Virus record (IMG/VR): IMGVR_UViG_3300017758_000076
Location: 1-29,467 of that record
Origin: a virus
DNA length: 29,467 bases
Reading direction: 5' to 3' (one strand)
A program made the translations under genes and the position numbers. The notes beneath the pieces were generated by a model, which worked only from the letters and a program-made list of their open reading frames with translations, was not told the origin of the DNA and made no database searches. Positions 1 through 7,312 of this stretch are shown piece by piece (position 1 is the first letter of the stretch; each line of letters starts with the position of its first letter).

Positions 1-902
1 GATTTTGCTGATGAGTCTGACCCATCTGTTGCATCTGCTTTAGCTGGAGATAGTTTAGCTTCTTGTGAAACTCCCATATCTTTTGCCGCTGGTGCTTTAC
101 CACCTGCTTCAGCTGTTGAATTAGAAATACTTGGAGCCGCCCCCATGTCTTTCATATTTGCTGATGCTACTGGTGATTTTGCTGATGAATCTGCTTCGGC
201 TTTAGCTGGTGTCGCCACTGCTTTCATTTCCGTTGCTTCTTCTACTGCTTCTGCTTCTTTGTCTTCTGACTCAACTGCTGGTACAACTTCTTCTGTTGAC
301 TCTTCAGCTGGCATTTCCATTTCAGCTTCTGCTTCTGCATCACCTTCTTCTTCGCCTTCACCTGACATAATTTTATCAAATTGTGCTTTAAGATCTTCTA
401 ATGCTGATTCAAGATCGTCTACTCTTTCCTCAGTATTTTCGTGATCGTGATCATCGGCTTCACCGTCTTCATCACCATCATCATCTTCATTAGTTTCTTC
501 GTATTCAATTTCTTCAGCGTCTTCTACTGCTTTGTCTTTTAACTCAGCTTTAAGATCAGCTTCTTGGTCACCTGTACCACCTACAGTTTCTTCAACTGCT
601 TCTTCAGTAGTTTCTTCTTTGGCTTCTGTTGTAGCTTCTTCTTTAGCGTCTTCGTCTTTAGCTTCTGTAGTAGTTTCTTCTGTAGTCTCTTCTGCTACTG
701 CTTCTTTTGAATCAGTAGTTTCTGCAACTGCTTCTTCAGTAGTTTCTTCAGCTACTGTTTCTTCTTGTGAATTAACGATTTCTTCGTGGATGTCTCTAGC
801 TTTTTCAACTATTGCTGTGTGCAATAATGTTTCCGCTTTATCCTGCTCGCCGTTCACTAGAAATTCAAGCACTTGCTCTAGTTTTGAACTCATTTCTGAC
901 AT
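1..902 (-). CDS. 67: gp67-like prohead core (scaffold) protein, 3' end off the window
   Basis: The frame is open for 300 residues without a stop and leaves the window at its C-terminal side. The start at 902 is preceded by a clear Shine-Dalgarno (CAGGAG). Residues about 6-40 form a helix (LEQVLEFLVNGEQDKAETL, then VEKARDIHEEIV) of the kind found at the N-terminus of T4 gp67, an acidic prohead core protein that helps shape the head and is removed by the gp21 protease. The rest is very rich in Glu, Asp, Ala and Thr. It has EETTEEAV-type repeats, an Asp/Glu/His cluster (EDDDGDEDGEADDHDHE), a short coiled coil (VDDLESALEDLKAQFDKI) and an Ala/Pro/Ser/Lys tail. T4 gp67 is only 80 residues, so this version is greatly enlarged. 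Position after the portal and a small head gene matches the T4 order 20-67-68. The family call is an inference from N-terminal helix, composition and synteny. Confidence 0.68.
   Translation of the reverse strand, partial: MSEMSSKLEQVLEFLVNGEQDKAETLLHTAIVEKARDIHEEIVNSQEETVAEETTEEAVAETTDSKEAVAEETTEETTTEAKDEDAKEEATTEAKEETTEEAVEETVGGTGDQEADLKAELKDKAVEDAEEIEYEETNEDDDGDEDGEADDHDHENTEERVDDLESALEDLKAQFDKIMSGEGEEEGDAEAEAEMEMPAEESTEEVVPAVESEDKEAEAVEEATEMKAVATPAKAEADSSAKSPVASANMKDMGAAPSISNSTAEAGGKAPAAKDMGVSQEAKLSPAKADATDGSDSSAK
593..749 (-). repeat. 25-bp direct repeat inside the acidic core-protein gene
   Basis: Identical 25-bp copies lie at 593-617 and 725-749, with several degraded copies between them. 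They encode EETTEEAV-like blocks in the same frame. This looks like expansion of the low-complexity acidic part of the prohead core protein by slippage or duplication. Confidence 0.85.
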
Positions 903-952
903 GATATTTCTCCTGTTCGCGAATTTGTTAACTATTAATAGTAATATAGATA

Positions 953-960
953 TATTTAAC
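953..960 (-). promoter_or_regulatory. possible late promoter variant (GTTAAATA) for the gp67-like gene
   Basis: GTTAAATA on the minus strand resembles the TATAAATA late box and lies about 50 nt upstream of the start at 902. The same gap holds a perfect 12-bp palindrome (ACTATTAATAGT) and a short branched inverted repeat (GGCGA at 988-992 with TCGCC at 1017-1021). Two mismatches to the consensus make it weak. Confidence 0.25.
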
Positions 961-1046
961 AAAATATCAGAAGATACGGGAATAATAGGCGATTTTTTGC
1001 GATTTTGGATCGTGTCTCGCCAAAAGTATGTATTATAGTAGCTGTT

Positions 1047-1250
1047 TTATACTTCCATTGGTGGTTGGCCGTACATCTTAGCTACAAATTCTTTATTTGT
1101 TTCTTCGTCTTGTTTTCTTATTTCACGCACTTTACGTAATTTATTAAGATGTTTAAGAGTCAGTCTTGTTTTACGTGATGAACCAATTTGTGCTTTATGG
1201 TAATCATCTTCATTTGGTAAGTATGTTTCTTTTAGTTCAATATAACGCAT
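1047..1250 (-). CDS. small basic head-module protein between portal and gp67-like gene
   Basis: A 67-residue protein beginning MRYIELKETYLPNEDDYHKA, with a Lys/Arg-rich middle (TRLTLKHLNKLRKVREIRK). It lies downstream of the portal gene and upstream of the acidic core gene on the same strand. That is where T4-like phages keep small prohead core genes (67/68), and short proteins of this kind are annotated as prohead core proteins in marine T4-like phages. I infer a head-assembly role from position; the basic composition could complement the very acidic neighbour. No catalytic motif is visible. No strong Shine-Dalgarno precedes the ATG. The upstream 29 bp carry a palindromic TAAATAA element that may be a promoter. 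Confidence 0.62.
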   Translation of the reverse strand: MRYIELKETYLPNEDDYHKAQIGSSRKTRLTLKHLNKLRKVREIRKQDEETNKEFVAKMYGQPPMEV

Positions 1251-1257
1251 AACAAAC

Positions 1258-1272
1258 TTATTTAGTAAATAA
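1258..1272. promoter_or_regulatory. palindromic late-promoter-like element, possibly bidirectional
   Basis: TTATTTAGTAAATAA is a perfect palindrome around a central G in the 29-bp gap between two divergent genes (starts at 1250 and 1280). It presents AGTAAATA to the right and ACTAAATA to the left, each two mismatches from TATAAATA. ATGs follow 8 nt after the box on each side. It could be a compact bidirectional late promoter. This is an inference from sequence only. Confidence 0.35.
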
Positions 1273-1279
1273 CTTTACA

Positions 1280-1504
1280 ATGGACGACTACTATAACGAA
1301 AATGATAAAATTGAAGAAGTAATTCAGTGGGAATTGGATGCAATAAACAATTATATAGTGTCTGTAGAAAATAGATCTAAAAAATTATCTAAAGACCAAA
1401 AAGCTACGATTAAAAAAATGAAAATTGTTGCTGAATATCTTATTGCTAGATTAAATCAAAATATTGCTATTGATGTTTCAACTGAAAATCAAACTATTCA
1501 CTAA
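1280..1504 (+). CDS. small hypothetical protein antisense within the head operon
   Basis: A 74-residue acidic-to-basic, probably all-helical protein (EEVIQWELDAINNYIVSVEN, then Lys-rich KLSKDQKATIKKMKIVAEYL). It fills almost exactly the gap between the portal stop (1510) and the next head gene (1250) and is on the opposite strand to both. The composition is protein-like, and no long frame competes with it on the other strand. There is no convincing Shine-Dalgarno; the ATG lies 8 nt after a TAAATAA element. I do not recognise a family. It would be transcribed against the portal message. Confidence 0.55.
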   Translation: MDDYYNENDKIEEVIQWELDAINNYIVSVENRSKKLSKDQKATIKKMKIVAEYLIARLNQNIAIDVSTENQTIH

Positions 1505-1509
1505 TTAGT

Positions 1510-3255
1510 TTATTCTGGTGCAACGTCTGTAGGAGGTGCTGTTCCACTAATTGGTGATGCTCCACCGCCTTCATTATCTTGCACATCTTCACCTGGATCT
1601 AGTTCTGGCGCCGCCGGTACAGGACTTGCTCCCACTGAGCCTAATCCTTCTGCACCTGGTCCCATAGACTGAGGCATTGTATCTTTATTTTCTTCTGCCC
1701 ACATTTTCTCATTTTCAAAAATTTCTTCTTGTGACATTTTTAAGAATCTCTTCATTGCAAATCGTTTACTAATGTAAGGTGCAGTATTAACTTGATTGAA
1801 TATGTTAACAAGTTGTGTGTCTAATTCAATTTGTCTGTACTTGCCAAAGTTTTGTGGTTCATTGAATTGTAATTCAAATGATCCTGAATCAATTTCAATT
1901 CCTCTATGCTTCAAGAACATTTTAAATTCTCTGTCAATGGCAGGTTGAATAAATGATTGTAGACGTTTACAGAATTTTGTAAATCTATATTCTTGTATGT
2001 AGGCTGTACCTACTCTACCATCTGTGAAAGCTGTTTGTGGATCATTTGGTGTTGAAGGCAAGTATGCACTTGGCACTCTTAGACCTTTCATCAATTTATC
2101 ATTGAAATATCTCAAGTCATCTATTTCACCTAATTGTGTTCCACCTGGTAATGTTTCAACTTTAGATCCTCTGCCCTCTGCCGTTTGAGCAAAGAAATAA
2201 TCTTCAATCATTGATAATGGATTGTATGTTGCGTCCATTATGTTTGTTCCACCACCTGATTGGTTTGGAATTCTTCTTTGGTGTATTTCGTTTTTAACTC
2301 TTTCAATAAAGCCCATTGCTTTAGTTGTTGGCATATTACCTACATCAATATAGAACACTCTTCTTTCAGGTGCTCTTTGTACTCTGTAGATTATAATTGC
2401 GTCTTCTAGTAATTCTTTTTGTTTAAAAGTTTTAAAGATTGGTTCAAGTATTGATATACCAAAAGGCCAAAATCTATCCATGCCTTCTGTCATACTTAAA
2501 TGTACAACGTGTGATGCATCAATTGGATGTACTGTAGCATCTTTTTGAAATCTTGAACCGTAAGTACCACCTTGTCCTGATGTTTGCGGTCCACCGCCCA
2601 TTGATCCACCTCTAGCTTGAGTTGAACCAAAGCCACCAATTGGCATTGGTGATGTAGTTGCATATCCCATTGGCGTATTAAACTTTGAATATGAGTCTGA
2701 TGTTAAGTTAAGATTTTTAACATTAAGATCTAAGTTTCTAATAAAGTAGGCTTCAGGTCTTTTACCTTTACCTTCGTTGACAACAATCTTGTCTACAAAA
2801 CTTTGATCAACCCAATACCATTTGTATGTTTGTGGGTCTCTTACAAAGATTTGATCTCCATACTTTAGAGTGTTACGAACCATTTTGAAACAACGTTTGT
2901 TCCATTGGTTAATTTTGTTCCACTGATTTAGTGCATCACTTAATAACGATACTTCAGTGTCTGTTGGATCATCTTTATAATGTACATTAAAAGGTGATTT
3001 GTTTTTTTCATCAATCTGTGTACAAAATTCTGCAATGGTATCTAGTGCTGAATTGATCTCAGTATCTAGGTCCATCATGTCATATTGATAATAACGTTCA
3101 ACCCTGTTTGGTTGTCCAGCATATACTTCTGGTAACCATGAATTGTATTTGGAATTTGATGCTGTATTTGGGTTGACCGTAGGTGTGATACTGCCCATCG
3201 CTGAACGCGAACCAGTTGCTGTATCGTAGGGTTTAAAGTATTTTCTCCAACTCAT
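1510..3255 (-). CDS. 20: portal vertex protein gp20
   Basis: A 581-residue T4-type portal protein (T4 gp20 is 524). The dodecameric portal sits at one head vertex, initiates head assembly and is the DNA entry/exit channel and terminase dock. Visible family features are the N-terminal MDLDTEINSALDTIAEFCTQ segment (about residues 60-80), the wing/stem region with QRAPERRVFYIDVGNMPTTKA, and the clip/crown part with LRYFNDKLMKGLRVPSAYL and DGRVGTAYIQEYRFTKFCKR. A Gly/Ser-rich insertion lies around residues 200-240 (GSTQARGGSMGGG), and the C-terminal 60 residues are Pro/Gly/acidic and probably disordered. It is first in the minus-strand head block, before the small head gene and the gp67-like gene. 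A consensus late box ends 6 nt before the ATG, so the mRNA is predicted to be leaderless. No Shine-Dalgarno is present. Confidence 0.93.
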   Translation of the reverse strand: MSWRKYFKPYDTATGSRSAMGSITPTVNPNTASNSKYNSWLPEVYAGQPNRVERYYQYDMMDLDTEINSALDTIAEFCTQIDEKNKSPFNVHYKDDPTDTEVSLLSDALNQWNKINQWNKRCFKMVRNTLKYGDQIFVRDPQTYKWYWVDQSFVDKIVVNEGKGKRPEAYFIRNLDLNVKNLNLTSDSYSKFNTPMGYATTSPMPIGGFGSTQARGGSMGGGPQTSGQGGTYGSRFQKDATVHPIDASHVVHLSMTEGMDRFWPFGISILEPIFKTFKQKELLEDAIIIYRVQRAPERRVFYIDVGNMPTTKAMGFIERVKNEIHQRRIPNQSGGGTNIMDATYNPLSMIEDYFFAQTAEGRGSKVETLPGGTQLGEIDDLRYFNDKLMKGLRVPSAYLPSTPNDPQTAFTDGRVGTAYIQEYRFTKFCKRLQSFIQPAIDREFKMFLKHRGIEIDSGSFELQFNEPQNFGKYRQIELDTQLVNIFNQVNTAPYISKRFAMKRFLKMSQEEIFENEKMWAEENKDTMPQSMGPGAEGLGSVGASPVPAAPELDPGEDVQDNEGGGASPISGTAPPTDVAPE

Positions 3256-3260
3256 GCTAC

Positions 3261-3268
3261 TATTTATA
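3261..3268 (-). promoter_or_regulatory. T4-type late promoter (TATAAATA) of the portal gene
   Basis: Perfect TATAAATA on the minus strand, followed by GTAGC and then the portal ATG. In T4 the late box occupies about -13 to -6, which puts +1 on the A of the portal start codon. Confidence 0.8.
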
Positions 3269-3294
3269 ATACCTTTTAATTGTTTGACTCTTGT

Positions 3295-3323
3295 AGTGTA
3301 GCTGAATTACCAATATATGTCAA
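3295..3323 (-). promoter_or_regulatory. possible host sigma70-type promoter upstream of the portal gene
   Basis: TTGACA (3323-3318), 17-nt spacer and TACACT (3300-3295) on the minus strand, about 40 nt upstream of the portal ATG. The -35 is perfect and the -10 matches at four of six positions. It would give the portal gene a leadered early or middle transcript in addition to the late leaderless one. Confidence 0.4.
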
Positions 3324-3332
3324 GTGATTTTA

Positions 3333-5558
3333 TTATTTGTGTAATACAGTTTGTATGTTGGTATTGGATTTTTTCAATAGATCAATCAATGTTGTCATCT
3401 GTTCTTGGGTAATAACACCGTTTGCCGCAATCTCTTTCAGGTAATCTTCTGGTTTTTTCTCTTGATTAACATAACTTTGTGCATCACCAAACATTGGCAT
3501 TATTCTAATTTTGCTTCTAGATCTTGCAGAAGAACCAACTCCGGCAGACCCTTGTCCACTATAATTGGAGCCATCTATATTAAAATTACCAGTACTTGTA
3601 TTTCCTCCAAGTACTTTTCCTGAAGAATAATATTGACCATCATTTTCATTTAATTTTTTTATTGCCGCGGCCACGTGTTCGGGATCAACCATTCCATCTT
3701 TTGCCGCTTTAAAACCGGCAGTTCCTGGTGTGGTCTGCATATAACCAAGCATACTAATATTACCAGTTACTCTCATCATCTCGTAAAGAATTTTTCTTCG
3801 TTCTGCATCAGCTTGGCCTGGTCTACCGGTCGCAACATTATTATATTGATCTCGTAATGCATCAAGTTTACCTAGTTTTTCTTTATTCATTCCTGTTGGT
3901 AATTTTTCAGCTAAACTTCTTTGCAGTGACGCACCTATGGCGCCTGCCGCTGTGTGGAACATACCACTCATGAATCTAGTAATACCATTCATAATTTTAT
4001 TGATCATGCCAAATATTCCATTGTTTGGATCTGAGATAAAGTTTGCTAATTTATTTCCTAGGTCTGCAATATAGTTTCCAAAATTTTCAATTGCTTTGAT
4101 CACACCATCTGTTAAAAATGCTAATGCCAATTTGTTAAATGCAACTCTTAATATTGTCATTGTTCTAGATAGTCTTGATTGTACCTGTGCTAACTCGCCT
4201 GGTTTTAATTCAGCTTGTGCTCTGGCCATCTCTTTGAAGTCATTGGTAACAACATCAATGTTTTCAGACAAATTAGAAAGTTTGATAACTGCATCTGCCA
4301 TTGGCACCCCAGCTATCTCTAATGCTTGTAATCTTCTTCTATCAATTTTTCCAACCCTAATTACATTTTCTCTAAATGCATCTAGTCCTGCCGCAACATC
4401 ATCTGTTCCTCCTCCACCGGAAATAATTTTATTCAATTTTTCCAATGAAGAATAAAGTCTAGGTGATACAGTCAGTAGTTGTCTTGCTGATTCATCAAAT
4501 GCCAATGTACCTCTACCAATACCTTGTGACAACATACTAGACAGTTGTCCACCTATCTCAGGACCAAATGCGGCCAAACCTGCAAAACCAACCTGTGCTG
4601 ATTTCAAAGAATTCTGTCTCATAAAGTCTGGTAGCATTCTCATTCTATTTGTGAACGATGCCATTATTGATGCTTGAGCCACCATGGATCTAATTACATC
4701 TGCTGATACTTTAGTAAGTGAAGAGAACTGCTGAGTTACTCTTAAAACTTCTACTGTATGATCTGCAAGATTTTGTCCATCGGCTTGAACAGCAATACCC
4801 ATTCTTCTAAATAGTTCTGCTTGTTCACCAACTTGTTCATTTAACTCTGCTACAGACAAACCTAATAGTCCTTGTGAGTCTAATGTTTTTTGAACCACGT
4901 TAGAGGCATCAAACAATGTTGTGCCAAACACATCTATTGCTTTGCTGTATTGTGTCACGTATTCTGCCGCTTCGTCTACTGTCATACCTGCTTTTGCGGC
5001 CGACACACCCAGTGATGCTATTCCGTTTGCCACACCTTCTGTGGCCTGGAAATCAAAGAAACCTCCTCTAAATAGTGTTGCTTCTAATCTTCCCAACTTC
5101 ATTAAAAACTTGAATGCTGTTGTTACTCCATGTACAAGTCCAACTAGTGCCGCAACACCAACATTTAAAAATCTTGTGAACTTGCCAAGACTACCAAACA
5201 CATTACTAAAAGCACTCCCAACGGTTCCACTAGGTGAAGCCATTTTTTCTACTGCTGATACTAGTTTGGAATTGCCTTTTGACTGTTCTTGAAGTGCTTT
5301 CTTTTGAAGTTTGATTTCTTCTTGATCATTTCTTTTTTGTCGTGCGTCTTCTTTTGTTTGTTGCTGATGTGCTTTTTTTGTAGCTGTTGCTTCGGCTTTA
5401 TTTCCTTCTCTGAGTATTTTAGAAATAAGTTTGCTATCGCCAGCGGCCACTCTAAGCTGTTCTTTAAGAATCTTTGCAATTTGCTGTATGCTCTCTTCAT
5501 AGGCAAATTCTGGTATTCTTACCTGTTTTCCATCTAATTCTATATCAATATATTTCAT
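3333..5558 (-). CDS. tail tape-measure-like protein (gp29-type)
   Basis: A 741-residue protein built like a tail length-determining protein. It has a charged, coiled-coil-prone N-terminal quarter (residues about 20-105, Lys/Gln/Glu rich), a hydrophobic segment (about 129-150, LNVGVAALVGLVHGV), and a long Ala/Gln/Leu-rich helical middle with further amphipathic or hydrophobic stretches (around 470-560). The C-terminus is Gly/Ser-rich and ends in a short helix. T4 gp29 is 590 residues; tape measures vary in length with the tail. Its neighbour across the divergent promoter is gp26 with the frameshifted gp51-like frame, and in T4 genes 26, 51 and 29 lie close together in one cluster. The tape-measure role is an inference from architecture and context; I see no catalytic motif. 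The start at 5558 gives MKYIDIELDGKQVRIP and lacks a strong Shine-Dalgarno. Confidence 0.68.
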   Translation of the reverse strand: MKYIDIELDGKQVRIPEFAYEESIQQIAKILKEQLRVAAGDSKLISKILREGNKAEATATKKAHQQQTKEDARQKRNDQEEIKLQKKALQEQSKGNSKLVSAVEKMASPSGTVGSAFSNVFGSLGKFTRFLNVGVAALVGLVHGVTTAFKFLMKLGRLEATLFRGGFFDFQATEGVANGIASLGVSAAKAGMTVDEAAEYVTQYSKAIDVFGTTLFDASNVVQKTLDSQGLLGLSVAELNEQVGEQAELFRRMGIAVQADGQNLADHTVEVLRVTQQFSSLTKVSADVIRSMVAQASIMASFTNRMRMLPDFMRQNSLKSAQVGFAGLAAFGPEIGGQLSSMLSQGIGRGTLAFDESARQLLTVSPRLYSSLEKLNKIISGGGGTDDVAAGLDAFRENVIRVGKIDRRRLQALEIAGVPMADAVIKLSNLSENIDVVTNDFKEMARAQAELKPGELAQVQSRLSRTMTILRVAFNKLALAFLTDGVIKAIENFGNYIADLGNKLANFISDPNNGIFGMINKIMNGITRFMSGMFHTAAGAIGASLQRSLAEKLPTGMNKEKLGKLDALRDQYNNVATGRPGQADAERRKILYEMMRVTGNISMLGYMQTTPGTAGFKAAKDGMVDPEHVAAAIKKLNENDGQYYSSGKVLGGNTSTGNFNIDGSNYSGQGSAGVGSSARSRSKIRIMPMFGDAQSYVNQEKKPEDYLKEIAANGVITQEQMTTLIDLLKKSNTNIQTVLHK

Positions 5559-5613
5559 CGTGATAAATAATTAAGTACGCACTTAATAATCCTTATAAGT
5601 ATCATTATAAAGA

Positions 5614-5621
5614 TATTTATA
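5614..5621 (-). promoter_or_regulatory. late promoter (TATAAATA) of the tape-measure-like gene
   Basis: Perfect TATAAATA on the minus strand about 55 nt upstream of the ATG at 5558, giving a leader of roughly 50 nt. The leader contains a small inverted repeat (TTAAGT, ACGC, ACTTAA at 5571-5586). Confidence 0.65.
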
Positions 5622-5627
5622 TAGACC

Positions 5628-5635
5628 TTTAAATA
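5628..5635 (+). promoter_or_regulatory. possible late promoter variant (TTTAAATA) of the gp26 gene
   Basis: TTTAAATA differs from the late consensus at one position and would start transcription near 5641. That leaves about 20 nt of leader containing the AGGAAAA ribosome binding site before the ATG at 5661. Confidence 0.45.
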
Positions 5636-5660
5636 CGTACTTTATATACTAGGAAAAAAA

Positions 5661-6515
5661 ATGACAACAAACGAAAAACCAAGTAACCCACTAAAGCAAT
5701 ATTATAGAGCACCTAAACTTTATACTAGTTTGCCATCTGCGGGTCAATACGACAGCACAGAAGAAAAGTCAGCTTCAGGTGAAGTGGCTGTGTATGCCAT
5801 GACTTCTAAAGATGAATTGACTTTGAGAAATCCAGATGCATTGTTAAATGGCGAAGCTGTTATACAACTTATTAAAAGTTGTGTTCCAGATATTGCTAAT
5901 GCAAGAGCATTGCCAGTATGCGATGTTGACATATTGTTAATTGCAATACGTATGGCAACATATGGAGAAATCATGGAGACAAAAATTAGATCTCCACATG
6001 GTGCCAAAAGAGAAGATGAATATAGTGTGAACTTGAACGTCATACTTGAAAATGTACGACCAATAATGCCTGATCCAAATGTTGTTTTGAGCAACGGCAT
6101 TGTTTGTTATGTTCGTCCGTTTACATATAATACACAAACAAAATTAAATCTGTTGGCTTACGACCAAGCCAAAGCAATTCGTAACATTGAAGATGCTGGT
6201 GGCGAAGGATCTAATCCTGAACTGTCGCAATTTAAAACCATGTTTGTGAAATTAGCTGATCAGAACACAGACTCCATGGTTGAATCTGTTGTTAAAATTA
6301 CCACACCTGATGGTGATACTGTTCTTGATAAAGCACAAATCAAAGAATTCTTATTAAATTTAGATGCTGTCAGCATCAAAAAAATTGATAATAAGATAAT
6401 TGAGCTCAACCAATCCTCAAGCACCGTAAAACAAAAATTTGTTTGTAAAGAGACCAACGAAGAATTCGAATCGGAAGTGAGGCTCGACCCTGCGGATTTT
6501 TTCGTAGCTTCTTAA
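5661..6515 (+). CDS. 26: baseplate hub assembly protein gp26 (zero-frame product)
   Basis: A 284-residue member of the T4 gp26 base-plate family (T4 gp26 is 208 residues). Gp26 acts with gp51, gp28 and gp29 to build the central hub of the baseplate. Recognisable parts are the N-terminal RAPKLYTSLPSAGQYD, then YAMTSKDELTLRNPDALLNGEAV and DILLIAIRMATYGE in the middle. The C-terminal FVCKETNEEFESEVRLDPADFF aligns with the position where relatives carry a Cys-containing strand. The start has a good ribosome site (AGGAAAAAAA). A slippery heptamer lies at 6497-6503, four codons before the TAA (6513-6515). A -1 shift there would extend the protein into the following gp51-like frame, giving about 357 residues. 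Both the short and the extended form are likely made. Confidence 0.83.
   Translation: MTTNEKPSNPLKQYYRAPKLYTSLPSAGQYDSTEEKSASGEVAVYAMTSKDELTLRNPDALLNGEAVIQLIKSCVPDIANARALPVCDVDILLIAIRMATYGEIMETKIRSPHGAKREDEYSVNLNVILENVRPIMPDPNVVLSNGIVCYVRPFTYNTQTKLNLLAYDQAKAIRNIEDAGGEGSNPELSQFKTMFVKLADQNTDSMVESVVKITTPDGDTVLDKAQIKEFLLNLDAVSIKKIDNKIIELNQSSSTVKQKFVCKETNEEFESEVRLDPADFFVAS
6497..6503 (+). promoter_or_regulatory. -1 ribosomal frameshift site T TTT TTC
   Basis: In the gp26 frame the codons are GAT TTT TTC GTA. The heptamer T-TTT-TTC fits the X-XXY-YYZ rule, so both tRNAs re-pair perfectly with TTT TTT after a -1 slip. The new frame then reads CGT AGC TTC and stays open to 6733. A purine-rich, Shine-Dalgarno-like stretch (GGAAGTGAGG) ends about 14 nt upstream, as in bacterial -1 sites with an upstream stimulator. 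No close downstream pseudoknot is obvious; a weak hairpin (GCGAC with GTTGC) lies about 35 nt further on. Confidence 0.8.
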
Positions 6516-6733
6516 TAACACACTCTCCTTCTGAGATAGCGACGTACTTCGAAGAGTTGCAAAACGATCAACGACAGATCAGACAAAGTGTTTGGGAAGT
6601 GATGTGGTATATGCGTGGATCAATATCAATGAATGAGGCATGGGGACTTACGTTTGAAGATAAAAAACAAATACAAGAATTCTTAAAAGAAAATCAAGAA
6701 AGATTTAAAGGTGCCATGTCACCAATTGTTTAA
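6503..6733 (+). CDS. 51: gp51-like hub assembly domain, reached by -1 frameshift from gp26
   Basis: The -1 frame relative to gp26 encodes 76 residues from the slip site, ending in a protein-like helical domain. Key stretches are SEIATYFEELQNDQRQI, VWEVMWYMRGSISMNEA and WGLTFEDKKQIQEFLKEN. The stop is at 6731-6733. There is no ATG in this frame before about 6602 and no ribosome site, so the first half of the domain could not be made by independent initiation at ATG. In T4, gene 51 follows gene 26 directly, and both act in hub assembly with the tape measure gp29. Here the two appear to be encoded as gp26 plus a gp26-51 fusion, as lambda makes gpG and gpGT for its tape measure. The gp51 label is from position and domain character and is moderately sure; translation of the frame is well supported. 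Confidence 0.72.
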   Translation, partial: RSFLITHSPSEIATYFEELQNDQRQIRQSVWEVMWYMRGSISMNEAWGLTFEDKKQIQEFLKENQERFKGAMSPIV

Positions 6734-6987
6734 TTTGTTTTAGAAGATACCAATTTCATAGTCAACTGATAATCTTTGTATGCTTGATTGACTGCTGGAT
6801 ATTTTTTACGCAACTGTTTTTCTTCTTTTAGTTTTGTTTCAAATCTACGTAATTTATTTTTTAAACTGTATTCTTCGTTTTTGTGAGAAGTTTTTACTAT
6901 TGTTCTTCTGGTTATGATTGCTTGATTTTTGACTTCTTTTTTCAAAGCAAGGATTTCATTTTTAAGTGTTTTGTTGCTGTTTGGCAT
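6730..6987 (-). CDS. small basic coiled-coil hypothetical protein
   Basis: An 85-residue Lys-rich protein with heptad-like spacing through residues about 5-65 (LKNEILALKKEV, LKNKLRRFETKLKEEKQLRKKY). It is probably a coiled coil. Its 3' end overlaps the end of the gp51-like frame by four bases in convergent orientation. It starts one base after the stop of the upstream minus-strand gene (6989), so the two are likely co-translated. No family recognised. Confidence 0.55.
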   Translation of the reverse strand: MPNSNKTLKNEILALKKEVKNQAIITRRTIVKTSHKNEEYSLKNKLRRFETKLKEEKQLRKKYPAVNQAYKDYQLTMKLVSSKTN

Positions 6988-6988
6988 T

Positions 6989-7312
6989 TTACTTTATATA
7001 TAAACTAAAAAGAAAAGCATCTTTTCTGTTTGAAAAACTTATTATTGCCTGTTGGTCGTTCCAATGTGTTCCATCTTCGTAGTCTTCGTATGTGTTTTCT
7101 GTGTCTTCAAAGTGCCAACCAAACTTTCCTTTGCAATGATCACTGCACCAGTCAATATATTCTCCATTCACTCCATGTGCAGGCAGTCTTACTTTGTACT
7201 TGAACTCTTTTAGGTATCCGCAAGTTTTAGGAATAAGGCCGTTGTTCTCTAACCGGCAATCTCTGTAATCCCACTCGTTATCTAGTGGATCTGCTATTCT
7301 TGGTATTGTCAT
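6989..7312 (-). CDS. hypothetical phage protein with Cys/His pairs
   Basis: A 107-residue acidic protein. It contains four Cys (DCRLENN, KTCGYL, WCSDHC) that could form a small metal site; the CSDHC pair is the clearest. It is rich in Trp and Tyr. The C-terminus ISFSNRKDAFLFSLYIK resembles the end of short conserved T4-like phage proteins in which such a segment forms a final strand and helix. The function is unknown. The start overlaps the end of a 49-residue gene by 35 bases, and the next gene follows with one base between, so this is a three-gene minus-strand unit. Confidence 0.6.
   Translation of the reverse strand: MTIPRIADPLDNEWDYRDCRLENNGLIPKTCGYLKEFKYKVRLPAHGVNGEYIDWCSDHCKGKFGWHFEDTENTYEDYEDGTHWNDQQAIISFSNRKDAFLFSLYIK

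Noticed and set aside
145-1038. Ser/Ala/Val-rich plus-strand reading frames opposite the gp67-like gene
   Set aside because: They are antisense shadows of Glu/Ala/Thr-rich codons; the minus-strand frame has a ribosome site and domain structure.
5261-5537. Overlapping frames in both strands at the start of the tape-measure-like gene
   Set aside because: Lys/Gln-rich coiled-coil codons leave other frames open by chance; no start signals support them.
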